A DNA stretch of 35,333 nt from Bauldia sp. (GTDB lineage: Bacteria; Pseudomonadota; Alphaproteobacteria; Rhizobiales; Kaistiaceae): NCBI GenBank assembly GCA_020442065.1, contig JAGRKZ010000120.1, forward strand, positions 1-35,333, given 5' to 3'. Numbering within the stretch: position 1 is the first letter of the stretch; the number at the start of each line of letters is the position of its first letter. The position numbers and the translations under genes were made by a program. This document shows, one piece after another, positions 26,505-34,863 of the stretch. The notes below the pieces were generated by a model. The model saw nothing but the letters and a program-made list of their open reading frames with translations, did no database searches and was not told the origin of the DNA.

Positions 26505-29260
26505 CCGCGATGGGGATCGAGCGTTTCTCCTCGCGACGTCAGGCGCTCGGCCCCGTTCTGGCTGAGCGACTCGATCACGCCTCGCGCTATCTGCGGATCG
26601 CCGGCTATTTCCGCTCTTCGCTTCTGGAAGTCGTCGGAGAAGCGCTCGATACCGTCGGCGAAGTCCGCGTTGTCTGCAACGGCGATCTCGATCCCTATGA
26701 CGTGAAGGTTGCAAAGGCCGCCCGCGACGGCCACGAAGCCTTGGCCCGGACCCTCGTTTCAAGCTGGCAATCGACCGAAGACGGGCTTGATCTTCTGCTT
26801 TCCCGCGAACGCTACCGTCGCCTGCACGATCTTCTCGCATCCGGCCGGATGAAGGTTCGCGTCGTGCCGCGCGATAGCGATAACGTTTTCGTGCACGGGA
26901 AGGCCGGCGTCATCGAGCACGCGGACGGGCGCGCCTACTCCTTCGTCGGAAGCGTGAACGATTCGGCGAGCGCCTTCCGGCATGCCTATGAAATCCTCTG
27001 GGGCGACGAAGACCCTGCCGCGGCGGAATGGGTTCGCGACGAGTTCGAGCATTTCTGGCAACAGGGGATCGATCTTCCCGATGCCGTCGTGAAGCACGTC
27101 GCGGCGATGGCAAGTCGGATGGAATACCGCTCCATCGAGGATGCGCGGGAAGCAAACAACGGCAACGTGCCGGCGGAAGCGGTTCTCGCCGATCGGCCGA
27201 TCTACAAGGGCGGCCAAATCCTCCGCTCCTGGCAGAAGCGCTTCGTCCAGACCTGCGTCGATGATTACCGCCTGCACGGAAAGGCGCGCTATCTGATCGC
27301 CGATGATGTCGGGCTGGGCAAGACGTTGTCGATGGCCGCCGCCGCCCTGGTGCTCTCGCTGCTCGAAGACAAGCCCGTGCTCGTTCTCGCGCCTGCTACT
27401 CTCATTTGGCAATGGCAGGAAGAGCTCGAAGACAAGCTCGGCATTCCATCGGCGGTCTGGTCCACGACCAAAAAGTGCTGGCTGGACGGCGAACGCCGGC
27501 CCCTGACGCAACGCGGCGATCCGTCCTTGGTGGCAAAGTGCCCATGGCGGATCGGGATCGTCTCGACCGGACTAATCGTCAACGGCGACGATGCGGCCGA
27601 GCGTGGCGCGTTGGCGAAGAAGAGCTTCGGCGTCATCATCCTCGACGAAGCGCACAAGGCGCGTGCGTCGCGTGGCATGAATGGTCGCGAGGCGCCGCGC
27701 CCTAACAATCTCCTCGATTTCCTGCGGAAGGTGGCGGCAAAAGCGACGAACGTCATTCTCGGCACCGCGACTCCGATCCAGCTTGATGCGGTCGAGCTAT
27801 GGGACTTACTTGTGGGACTCACCCAGGGCGCGCCGCAAGTGCTCGGCACGCCGTTCGACGGCGGCGAATGGGTGCGCGAGGAGTCCATCCGCCTGCTGAC
27901 CGGCGAACGTCCCTGGCCGCAACACGAAACCTCACGATGGGGCCTATTCCGCAATCCGCTGCCGCCAGCTACGGAAGATCCAGTCTTCCGAGACGTGCGC
28001 AACTCGGCACGCCTCGACGGCAAGGTTGTTCTCGGCCCGCGCTTCGACGAACTCGATCGCGACGTTCGCGACGACTTCCTGCGGGAATTCACGGGTCTTG
28101 CCGAGCGTCATAACCCGATCGTGCGACGCGTCGTTCGCCGCACGCGGCCGATGCTTGAGGAACGGGGGCTTCTGAAGCGGATCGGCGTTATTGCCCATCC
28201 TCGCGCCGACGATGGGCTTCCACCAGCGTTGTTTGATGGGCAAGGCTTGGTGATGGGCTTGGCGTTTACCGCTGCCTACGAAGCCGCTGAATCCTTCAGC
28301 CGTCTCTATGCGTCACGTCAACCTGGTGCCGGCTTTCTCAAGACCATCCTACTGCGGCGGATTGGATCGTCGGCCCGAGCTGGCCTCGAAACCGCGCGCC
28401 ATCTTTTGGGCCGGATCGACGCGTCGGCGGTCCCCGAGGACGAAATCGGCGATGAAGGCGTGCCGACGGACAATGCGTCGCCCGACTCTCAAGAAATCCA
28501 ACTGCTTCACGAAGTCGAACGGAATCTTGCCGCCGTGGTGGACGGCGTGGATGTCGATCCGAAGGTTCAGGTGGTTCTTCATTATCTCCGCGAAGGGCGT
28601 TGGCTGGAGGAGAACGGGGCGATCATTTTCAGCCAATACCGCACGACAGCGGAGTGGGTGCTGGAGGCTCTGTGCGCGGCTTTCCCCGACGAGCCGGTGG
28701 CCCTCTACGCTGGCGGTTCCGCCTCGTTTGTTCAACGCGGATCAGAGCGCCGCACGGCGGCGCGCGAGCAGATCAAGGCGTCGATCCAGAACGGCGACAT
28801 ACGTCTCGTTTGCGCGACGGACGCGGCTTGTGAAGGGCTGAACTTGCAGCGGCTGGGGGCGCAAGTGAACATCGACCTGCCATGGAATCCGTCGCGGCTC
28901 GAACAGCGCAAAGGCCGGGTCCAACGGATCGGCCAGGTCCGGGATAACGTCCATGTCTTGAATCTCCGCTATGCAGGGACGGTTGAGGACGACGTCTACG
29001 CGGCATTATCCCACCGCTTCGGCGACATCTTCTCGGTACTGGGCCAGCTTCCGGACGCATTTGAAGATCAGTGGATCGATGCCGTTCTGCGCGATCGCCA
29101 AGCGGTTAGGAACTTCTCCCAGCGTGTGGAGAAGGCTCGTCCGCCCATGGAGCTGCGGTATATGCGCGACGTAGCGGACGACCGGGGGCTCGATTGGGAA
29201 TACACGGAACGCGTTCTATCGTCGCGCGATCTAGACGAGTGGATGCGGCAGGGTTGGTAG
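26501..29260 (+). CDS. Phospholipase-D nuclease fused to SNF2-family helicase
   Basis: 919 residues from GTG 26501, overlapping the methyltransferase stop; ATG 26510 is an alternative. N-terminal PLD-like domain (about 1-190) with HGK (132-134) and GSVN (150-153), the HxK...GSxN pattern, single copy, so it may work as a dimer. SNF2 motor: Walker A DVGLGKT (K274), DEAH (382-385), ILGTATP motif III, and C-terminal ATDAACEGLNLQ plus RLEQRKGRVQRIGQ (motifs V and VI). Last gene of the cassette and probably its translocase and nuclease; the fusion parallels the separate PLD and SNF2 proteins of DISARM (DrmC, DrmD). Cleavage is inferred. Confidence 0.88.
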   Translation: MTAMGIERFSSRRQALGPVLAERLDHASRYLRIAGYFRSSLLEVVGEALDTVGEVRVVCNGDLDPYDVKVAKAARDGHEALARTLVSSWQSTEDGLDLLLSRERYRRLHDLLASGRMKVRVVPRDSDNVFVHGKAGVIEHADGRAYSFVGSVNDSASAFRHAYEILWGDEDPAAAEWVRDEFEHFWQQGIDLPDAVVKHVAAMASRMEYRSIEDAREANNGNVPAEAVLADRPIYKGGQILRSWQKRFVQTCVDDYRLHGKARYLIADDVGLGKTLSMAAAALVLSLLEDKPVLVLAPATLIWQWQEELEDKLGIPSAVWSTTKKCWLDGERRPLTQRGDPSLVAKCPWRIGIVSTGLIVNGDDAAERGALAKKSFGVIILDEAHKARASRGMNGREAPRPNNLLDFLRKVAAKATNVILGTATPIQLDAVELWDLLVGLTQGAPQVLGTPFDGGEWVREESIRLLTGERPWPQHETSRWGLFRNPLPPATEDPVFRDVRNSARLDGKVVLGPRFDELDRDVRDDFLREFTGLAERHNPIVRRVVRRTRPMLEERGLLKRIGVIAHPRADDGLPPALFDGQGLVMGLAFTAAYEAAESFSRLYASRQPGAGFLKTILLRRIGSSARAGLETARHLLGRIDASAVPEDEIGDEGVPTDNASPDSQEIQLLHEVERNLAAVVDGVDVDPKVQVVLHYLREGRWLEENGAIIFSQYRTTAEWVLEALCAAFPDEPVALYAGGSASFVQRGSERRTAAREQIKASIQNGDIRLVCATDAACEGLNLQRLGAQVNIDLPWNPSRLEQRKGRVQRIGQVRDNVHVLNLRYAGTVEDDVYAALSHRFGDIFSVLGQLPDAFEDQWIDAVLRDRQAVRNFSQRVEKARPPMELRYMRDVADDRGLDWEYTERVLSSRDLDEWMRQGW

Positions 29261-29380
29261 TCAGGGAACGAACTCGGGAGGTCCAAGTCAAGTCGTGTCA
29301 CCTTGGCGCGGCGGTAAGGTTCTCGGACCTTGTGGTGGTCAAAGGCTGCGGCGAAGAAAGAGCGAGGCGAATCGACAAGT

Positions 29381-30550
29381 CTAGTCTGCCGGTGCGCCTG
29401 CCATGGCGCCCGCGAGCGTGTTTGAGACGTGGTTCGCCGCTGCATGCACCGGATCAGCCGCGAGGTGGGCGTATCGCGCCGTCGTCTGGACCTGTGTGTG
29501 ACCCAGAAGCTTACCGATCATCGGTAGCCCTTGCCCCGCGGCAATGGCAGTCGAGGCGAACGTGTGACGCAGGTCGTGAATTCGAACATCCTTCAGCCCG
29601 GCCCGCGCCCGAACCCGCTGCCAGAAGGGTTGGAGATCGGTAAGCCGCGCACCGGGTTTCGCGCCGGCGATGACCCATGGGTTCCCCTCGATGCGCTCGA
29701 TCCGGACAAGCAATTCCACTGCGGGCTGCCCGAGATAGACCACCTTCGCACCGGTCTTTGAATCGGGAAGCCTTAGCGCCCGGCCAGCGATGTCAACGTG
29801 CTCCCATTGCAGGGTCATGATCTCGCCGAGACGGCAGCCGGTTAGGATCAACAGGCGAACTGCTGCGATGGCCGACGGGAACTCGATCCCTTCCTGCTCC
29901 ATCTCCCGAAGCACCTCGCCGACCCGCCTAAGCTCCGCCGCGCTCAGGAATCGCTCGCGCTTCTCCTCGGCGTATTTCCTGATGTGCTTGCGCGGATTGG
30001 TGCCATCAGGCCGTAGACCCCACATCTCGGCCAAGCTGAACATCTTGGAAATGATTTCGATGCACCGGTTGGCGTCGTAGGGAATGTGCCGGAGATCGTG
30101 GTGGATTTCGGCAATATCGGCCCGCGTCACCTCGGTCACACGGTGGTGGCCAAGCGCCGGGAGGATCACCTTCTCCAGCATTCGACGGTAGCCTTTGGCC
30201 GTGCTCTCCTTGAGGCGAAGAGACACGTGCTCCTTGTCGAAACGTTCGGCGAGCTCCTTGACCGTGATAGCTCGGCGCGCAGCATCGCGCTTGCCGGCGG
30301 GGTCATCGCCATTTCTGGCCGCCGCGATGACGGTGATCGCTCGTGTCCGAGCCTGTTCACAGGTGAGGACAGTGCACGGGCCGAGGCTCATGCGGCGCGA
30401 TCTTGTGCCCGCGCGGTATTGGACCACATAACCTTTCCGCCCGCTCGGCATCACGCGCAGGCCGAACCCCGGAATGTCGTGATCCCAGATGAAATACTCG
30501 GCAGCCCGAATCTCGGCGGCATCGATTATGCGCTTGGTCAGTTTCGGCAT
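29381..30550 (-). CDS. int: Tyrosine-family phage integrase
   Basis: A 389-residue integrase with an N-terminal DUF4102 arm-binding domain (MPKLTKRIIDAAEIRAAEYF; GFGLRVMPSGRKGYVVQYR), a core-binding domain (about 100-200) and a catalytic domain. The catalytic set is complete: R240 (LTGCRLGE), H325 and R328 (HDLRHTFAS), H351 (LLGHTQ) and nucleophile Y360 (ARYAHL). It is convergent with the cassette. The nearest tRNA target is 4.7 kb away at the right edge, farther than usual, with the recombinase operon in between. Integrases of this type normally use tRNA genes, so the tRNA-fMet fragment is the natural candidate. Confidence 0.92.
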   Translation of the reverse strand: MPKLTKRIIDAAEIRAAEYFIWDHDIPGFGLRVMPSGRKGYVVQYRAGTRSRRMSLGPCTVLTCEQARTRAITVIAAARNGDDPAGKRDAARRAITVKELAERFDKEHVSLRLKESTAKGYRRMLEKVILPALGHHRVTEVTRADIAEIHHDLRHIPYDANRCIEIISKMFSLAEMWGLRPDGTNPRKHIRKYAEEKRERFLSAAELRRVGEVLREMEQEGIEFPSAIAAVRLLILTGCRLGEIMTLQWEHVDIAGRALRLPDSKTGAKVVYLGQPAVELLVRIERIEGNPWVIAGAKPGARLTDLQPFWQRVRARAGLKDVRIHDLRHTFASTAIAAGQGLPMIGKLLGHTQVQTTARYAHLAADPVHAAANHVSNTLAGAMAGAPAD

Positions 30551-31054
30551 GAGGCGCGATCCAGGCTCGGTCGATCCTGGCGCCTCTTCCGCGGAAGCGC
30601 CGTGGAAGCAAGTCCCGGGAAGTGAGGCCAGAACCGTCGCAAACGACAGTGCGAGGTGAACCGCCTTAAGTCAATTAAGTCATTGGAAATACGCAGGAAA
30701 AAGAGCTGGCGCGCAATGCTGCGTAGAGTTTCGTTCCGGTACGTCGATGAGATCGTAAAGGTCGCGCCACCGACCTTGAGGTTTCTGCCCACCGAGTTCG
30801 GCTTCGAAATGGGACGAGCGGCCGCACGTGCCGGAGCCCTGTGGTCCAGCGCTCTCGATGAGGCTCCGGCACGTGGCTTGTTGGGCCGGTCGATGATCGA
30901 AATCGGCCAGCCTTACTGTCGGCCTATGTCGGCCGACCCGGTGGGCTCCGAACGGGTTCGCCGCCATCCCCACCACCGCGCTCGATCCGCCCCACAGTGC
31001 GGCGTCTCCCACGGTCCCCGCGCTTCTCGGGTCCGGGTCCCCTTCGACCAAGCC
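30551..31054. other. Gene-free region between integrase and ParB/RepB-like gene
   Basis: No credible gene in 504 bases. Right at the integrase start is an inverted repeat GAGGCGC (30551-30557) / GCGCCTC (30580-30586), then the palindrome TTCCGCGGAA (30587-30596), together a plausible integrase operator. Further right there is a 14-bp inverted repeat (30825-30875) and a cluster of TCGGCC repeats (about 30901-30938). It is a promoter region for the integrase on one side and the 3' end of the ParB operon on the other. Confidence 0.5.
30825..30875. repeat. Perfect 14-bp inverted repeat with 23-base loop
   Basis: CACGTGCCGGAGCC (30825-30838) pairs exactly with GGCTCCGGCACGTG (30862-30875). It contains CACGTG. 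No T run follows on either strand, so it is not a standard rho-independent terminator. It lies downstream of the ParB/RepB-like operon and might be a binding site for one of those proteins or for the recombinase. Confidence 0.6.
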
Positions 31055-31954
31055 TCAGGCCGCGGTCGACTCCAATTCCGCAATCCTCTGAAACTCGGTC
31101 AGAAACTCCTGGTGATGTTGCGTGAGGTATCGAACGACCCTGGCGTTGCCGAGGAGCTTCGCCAGGTAGCCCTTGGCGAGGACGAGATCGAGATGGTCGG
31201 CGCCATAGGATTGTTCGGCCATCTTGAAATCGCGATCGAGGTTGGCGGACTCGCGCTCCATCAGCGCGATCTGATCGTCGCTGAGACCGTTCACTGTCTT
31301 TCGCTTCTGGGCGTCAGCCAACTGGGACGGCGGCGTCGCAGCGTAGAGCGACTTGGCATAGTTGATCGTGTACTTGTTCATCGCGACCATCAGTTCGGCG
31401 GCCTCGATCTGGCGCAGCGGCGCCATCTTTCTGAGTTCGGTAAAGGAATTGATCGGGACGTGCTTGTCCTTGAGAATCTCGGCCGCCTCCGGGCAGATCC
31501 CGACGAGCAAGCGACGCTTCTTGCGAATCTCGGCGACGTTGACGTTCAGCGCCCGGGCGATCCGTTCCTCGGGAACGCCACGCTCGACCGCCTTCAGGAT
31601 CATCTTGTGTTCCTGAACGATGGCGATGCGGCTGACCCGGCGATTGTAAGTGAAGGCTTCGTCGTCGGTTGAAACCAGGCATGCGACTTCGGTTTCGCCG
31701 AGGTCCTTCAGCACCTCGATGCGGAGATGCCCGTCAAGGAGGAGGTATTTGCCAGCGTCCGCTCGGTCGCGCGCGACCACTGGAGGCTCGATGATACCGA
31801 CTTCGCGGATCGAGGCGGCGATCTGTTCGAACTTCGGTGTCTTCTTGATGCTCTCGGTGATCACTCGGAGCGGTTGGAGGTCGGCGATCGGAATCTTGAT
31901 CCCGACATCTTCGAAGGCCATCTTGACGCGATCGGGAGCTGCCTTGCGCGCCAT
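31055..31954 (-). CDS. ParB/RepB-like protein (RepB C-terminal type)
   Basis: A 299-residue protein. The N-terminal half is a ParB/Srx-type domain: GIIEPPVVARD (54-63) and LLLDGHLRIEVLKDLG (71-86), in which DGHLRIE replaces the usual GHRR box. A helical HTH part follows (about 115-150, EERIARALNVNVAEIRKK), then a helical C-terminus like plasmid-partition RepB C-terminal domains. It starts three bases after the stop of the other ParB-like gene, so the two are co-translated. There is no ParA partner in view, so plasmid-like partition is doubtful; a regulatory or recombination-accessory role is as likely. Confidence 0.8.
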   Translation of the reverse strand: MARKAAPDRVKMAFEDVGIKIPIADLQPLRVITESIKKTPKFEQIAASIREVGIIEPPVVARDRADAGKYLLLDGHLRIEVLKDLGETEVACLVSTDDEAFTYNRRVSRIAIVQEHKMILKAVERGVPEERIARALNVNVAEIRKKRRLLVGICPEAAEILKDKHVPINSFTELRKMAPLRQIEAAELMVAMNKYTINYAKSLYAATPPSQLADAQKRKTVNGLSDDQIALMERESANLDRDFKMAEQSYGADHLDLVLAKGYLAKLLGNARVVRYLTQHHQEFLTEFQRIAELESTAA

Positions 31955-31957
31955 CGG

Positions 31958-32848
31958 TCATCCCTCCGCGGATGCTTCGAAGCGGTTGGCGAGGTTCCGA
32001 GGCAACGTGTCGAGGCCTTCCGCCCTGAGCAGCGTCACGAAGTTCTCGTCCGCCAGCAGCTTGCGCAGTGCCTCCGTCACGAACACCAGGCGGTCTCGCG
32101 TGGCCTCGGATTTTCGGATCAGGCATCGCTTCTTGTCCGTGTCCTGGCGATAGGCCCGCACCAGCGATTCCGACGACACGCTGCCATTATGTTTCGGTGC
32201 CTTGATGCCGAGGCCTCTGCCGCGCCGTCGACGCTGCTCGATGATCCGCTTGACGATCAGGAGTTTGCGGCCGCGGAGTTCCTTCTTTTCGTAGGCTTGC
32301 TGAAGGGCAAATTGCACCCCCGCATCATCCGTCTCGGCGATCTCGACGGCGACGCTAACCGGCAGGTGGCCGGACTCGACACCGCGGAGGAGGCGGTGCT
32401 CGCCCTTTTCGAGGAGTCTGATGACGCCGCGCACGTACTCGACCGACAGGTCCGTCTTCCGCGCGATCTCGGCCTCGCTATATCCGCGACGCTTCAGCCC
32501 CTCGATGTCGTGGAGGAGGTCGATGGCACGATGCTGCCGGCGGGCACAGTTCTCGACGAGGCTCATCACGAGGCAGTCATCGCTGTTCGCATCGACCACG
32601 AGTGCTGGTATCTCCCGCTGCCCGAGCAATCGGTAGGCCTCGAGCCTGCCCTGGCCGCAAACGAGGTCGTAGCGGATGCCCTCGGGATGGGAGCGTTGGG
32701 TCACTGTGATCGGCTTCTTGAGGCCGAGTTCCGCGATGTTGGCGACGATTTCCTTGAAAAGCCGCGTGTTCCTGAAGCGCGGATTGATGACGTCGACCTT
32801 GTCGACGGGGATCAGTTCGATCGCCGGAACGGTCGGTGGTTTCATCAT
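31958..32848 (-). CDS. ParB-like nuclease-fold protein
   Basis: 296 residues (MMKPPTVPAIELIPVDKV at the start). ParB domain with NPRFRNTRLFKEIVANIAELGLKKPITV (22-49), DLVCGQGRLEAYRLLG (61-76, box II-like) and SLVENCARRQH (96-106, box III-like), then an HTH (about 122-145, GYSEAEIARKTDLSVEYVRGVI). The first ATG overlaps the recombinase stop (ATGA); AGGAGG lies four bases before it and seven before the second ATG. With the neighbouring RepB-like gene and recombinase it forms a three-gene unit that I have seen in alphaproteobacterial integrated elements, not characterised to my knowledge. Confidence 0.82.
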   Translation of the reverse strand: MMKPPTVPAIELIPVDKVDVINPRFRNTRLFKEIVANIAELGLKKPITVTQRSHPEGIRYDLVCGQGRLEAYRLLGQREIPALVVDANSDDCLVMSLVENCARRQHRAIDLLHDIEGLKRRGYSEAEIARKTDLSVEYVRGVIRLLEKGEHRLLRGVESGHLPVSVAVEIAETDDAGVQFALQQAYEKKELRGRKLLIVKRIIEQRRRRGRGLGIKAPKHNGSVSSESLVRAYRQDTDKKRCLIRKSEATRDRLVFVTEALRKLLADENFVTLLRAEGLDTLPRNLANRFEASAEG

Positions 32849-34377
32849 GCTGCCTCCTGCAGCTTGACGCGGGCGCCCATGGAGTAGAGCGGATCGAGCG
32901 TCTCGAAGCGGTAGGCGTCGAGGGATAGGCCGTTGCTCTCCGCCAGACGAAGACGCGGCACAGTCATGTCGATGCGTGGCAAGAGGTAGTAGTCGAGCGG
33001 GGTCCGGTTCGGGCGGTCCATGCGGAGGACGACCGTGATGTCGGGTTGCAAGCTGGTGTCGAAGCGAACGTTCCAGCGAAGCGAACCGGTCGCCAGCTCG
33101 AGGCAACGGGCAATCACGATCGAAACCGTGAACTCGCCATTGACGGTGACGAGGTCGGTCGTCGCATCCTTCTCGGCTCGGCCGCCGAGCCTCTCGATGG
33201 CGGCGATGGTCGCGGCGATGACGTCGGGATAGAGTCCGCGAAGGAGACGATTGATCTCGACGTAGCGGTAGTCCCGATCCGGCGTGAACCCAACGAGCTG
33301 ATAGGCACGGAGCAGACTGCCATACCGACTTTGATAGGTGCTGCTCGATGGGAGATGCTCGCTCTCGTCGATGATCAGCCCGGATAGATATCCATGGCGC
33401 TCAAGGAGTTGGCGGAGGCCGTCCAACATCTCAGCGTCAGTGAAACGGCGCGACCGCTCACGGATAATCGTTTGAGCCGCGTCAAATAGCTCCTTATCCA
33501 CGACTCGGTCGAACGCCCCCTCCGCCCGTATCCACATGTCCGGACCGTTGCGGACGCGCTTCTTCTTGAGCTTGAACGAGACGCGGTTCCAGAGATTGTT
33601 GCCGACGTATTTTTCGTTGATCAGGACCTGGTGGACGGTGCCGCGCGTCCAGGGGCGACCGAGGTCCGTCATGATGCCGCGACTATTCAGGTCGTTGGCG
33701 ATCTCCTTTTCGACTCTCTCGCCTGCGACAAAGCTACGGTAGATCGACCGAACGGTCTCGACCTCTTCTTCCGGGCCAAGCGTGAGGATCACGCGGTCGG
33801 TCTGGATGCTTTTGTGCTCGCCACGATTCAGCTCACCCTTCGCATTACCCCCTTGATCGATAAGGCGCCGCCGCAGGCCGTAACCCGGCGCGCCACCCTG
33901 CCGGAATCCCATCTCGATCAAGCGACACTGGCCTGCAAAGACCTTTGCCGACAGTTCGCGACTGTACTCGCCGGCCATGGCGCGCTTGACGCCCTTGACG
34001 ATCGTCGAGACCGGACTGCCATCGTTCTCGAACTGCTCGGCACAATAGTGCACGGCAACGCCGGCGCGCTTACAGACGTACTCGTAGTAGGCGCTTTCAT
34101 CGGCGTCCTGGAACCGCCCCCAACGACTGACGTCGTAGACCAGGATCGCCGTGAAGTCGGCGGCCCCGCTTTCGACGTCCCTGATCAGTTGCTTGAGCGC
34201 ATCCCTCCCATCGAGGCGTAAGCCGCTTCGGCCCTCGTCGGCATAGGTGCGGACAATCTCGATCGAACGCTGATCTGCATACCGACGGATCGCCTCGGCC
34301 TGGTTCTCCGTCGAGTATTGCTGGTGCTCGGTCGACATTCTCACGTATTGGGCCGCGCGTATTCCACCTTCAGTCAA
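32845..34377 (-). CDS. Large serine recombinase
   Basis: About 510 residues, taking TTG 34377 as the start (LTEGGIRAAQYVRMST), because GGAG lies eight bases upstream and the conserved N-terminus begins there. Resolvase domain 1-150 with catalytic S15 (YVRMST), YADEGRSGL and YDVSRWGR; recombinase domain (about 165-290) with GYGLRR and LNSRGIMTDLGRPWTRGTVHQVLINEKYVGN; then a long C-terminal part without the usual zinc ribbon that I can see. It could integrate or excise DNA between two short sites. Its operon partners are two ParB-like proteins rather than a recombination directionality factor of known type. Confidence 0.88.
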   Translation of the reverse strand: MTEGGIRAAQYVRMSTEHQQYSTENQAEAIRRYADQRSIEIVRTYADEGRSGLRLDGRDALKQLIRDVESGAADFTAILVYDVSRWGRFQDADESAYYEYVCKRAGVAVHYCAEQFENDGSPVSTIVKGVKRAMAGEYSRELSAKVFAGQCRLIEMGFRQGGAPGYGLRRRLIDQGGNAKGELNRGEHKSIQTDRVILTLGPEEEVETVRSIYRSFVAGERVEKEIANDLNSRGIMTDLGRPWTRGTVHQVLINEKYVGNNLWNRVSFKLKKKRVRNGPDMWIRAEGAFDRVVDKELFDAAQTIIRERSRRFTDAEMLDGLRQLLERHGYLSGLIIDESEHLPSSSTYQSRYGSLLRAYQLVGFTPDRDYRYVEINRLLRGLYPDVIAATIAAIERLGGRAEKDATTDLVTVNGEFTVSIVIARCLELATGSLRWNVRFDTSLQPDITVVLRMDRPNRTPLDYYLLPRIDMTVPRLRLAESNGLSLDAYRFETLDPLYSMGARVKLQEAA

Positions 34378-34468
34378 CGATTCGACTCCTTCCACGCCAA
34401 CGCTTCGATCGAGCAGTGGCGTGGCGATCCCGGTGACACGTTGGGGACGAAAGCCTCCGTGCCCGGAG

Positions 34469-34505
34469 TTTCCGCCTCCCCAGTCTAGCGACGGAGGGGC
34501 GGAAA
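34469..34505. promoter_or_regulatory. Inverted repeat overlapping the ribosome site of the HTH gene
   Basis: TTTCCGCC (34469-34476) and GGCGGAAA (34498-34505) form an 8-bp inverted repeat that ends one base before ATG 34507 and contains the GGAGGGG ribosome site between arms. Further TTTCCG/TTTTCCGCC copies lie in the first codons. This is a good candidate operator for the HTH protein it precedes, in the divergent region shared with the recombinase. Confidence 0.4.
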
Positions 34506-34506
34506 G

Positions 34507-34863
34507 ATGTTTCCGAAAAAGGGCAATGTTTTTCCGCCGCGCGCCGGCGAGCGGCTGTCGGGCAAGCGCTACGCCGGCGCGGTGGCCACGGCGTTGCGGG
34601 CTGAACTCGGCGAAACCCACCAATCGGTCAAGACCATCATGAGATGGACCGGCGCCACAGAGCGGACCGTGAAGAACTGGCTGGCGGGAGAATCCGGGCC
34701 GAGCGGGGAGCACCTCGTAAGCCTCCTCCGACACTCCGACGCCACGCTGGAAGCGGTCCTGCTCCTAGCGAAGCGCCGGTCCACTTTGGCAGCAGACAAG
34801 CTCCTCTCGGCACGAAATACGCTGCTTGAGGCCCTCAAGACGATCGACGTGTTGATCGATTGA
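34507..34863 (+). CDS. Small helix-turn-helix protein divergent from the recombinase
   Basis: A 118-residue protein. Residues 39-75 look like a lambda-repressor-type HTH: QSVKTIMRWTGATERTVKNW then LAGESGPSGEHLVSLLRHSD. A leucine/alanine-rich helix follows (80-118), suited to dimerisation. The N-terminus (MFPKKGNVFPPRAGERLSGK) is basic. GGAGGGG lies about nine bases upstream of the ATG. It is transcribed away from the recombinase/ParB operon, the usual position of a local regulator. I do not recognise a named family. Confidence 0.72.
   Translation: MFPKKGNVFPPRAGERLSGKRYAGAVATALRAELGETHQSVKTIMRWTGATERTVKNWLAGESGPSGEHLVSLLRHSDATLEAVLLLAKRRSTLAADKLLSARNTLLEALKTIDVLID

Noticed and set aside
31727..32887. 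A 386-codon plus-strand frame across the ParB-like genes (and 30656-31672 beside it)
   Set aside because: They are shadows of the minus-strand ParB/RepB-like genes, which have recognisable ParB boxes and coupled starts; the plus frames have none.
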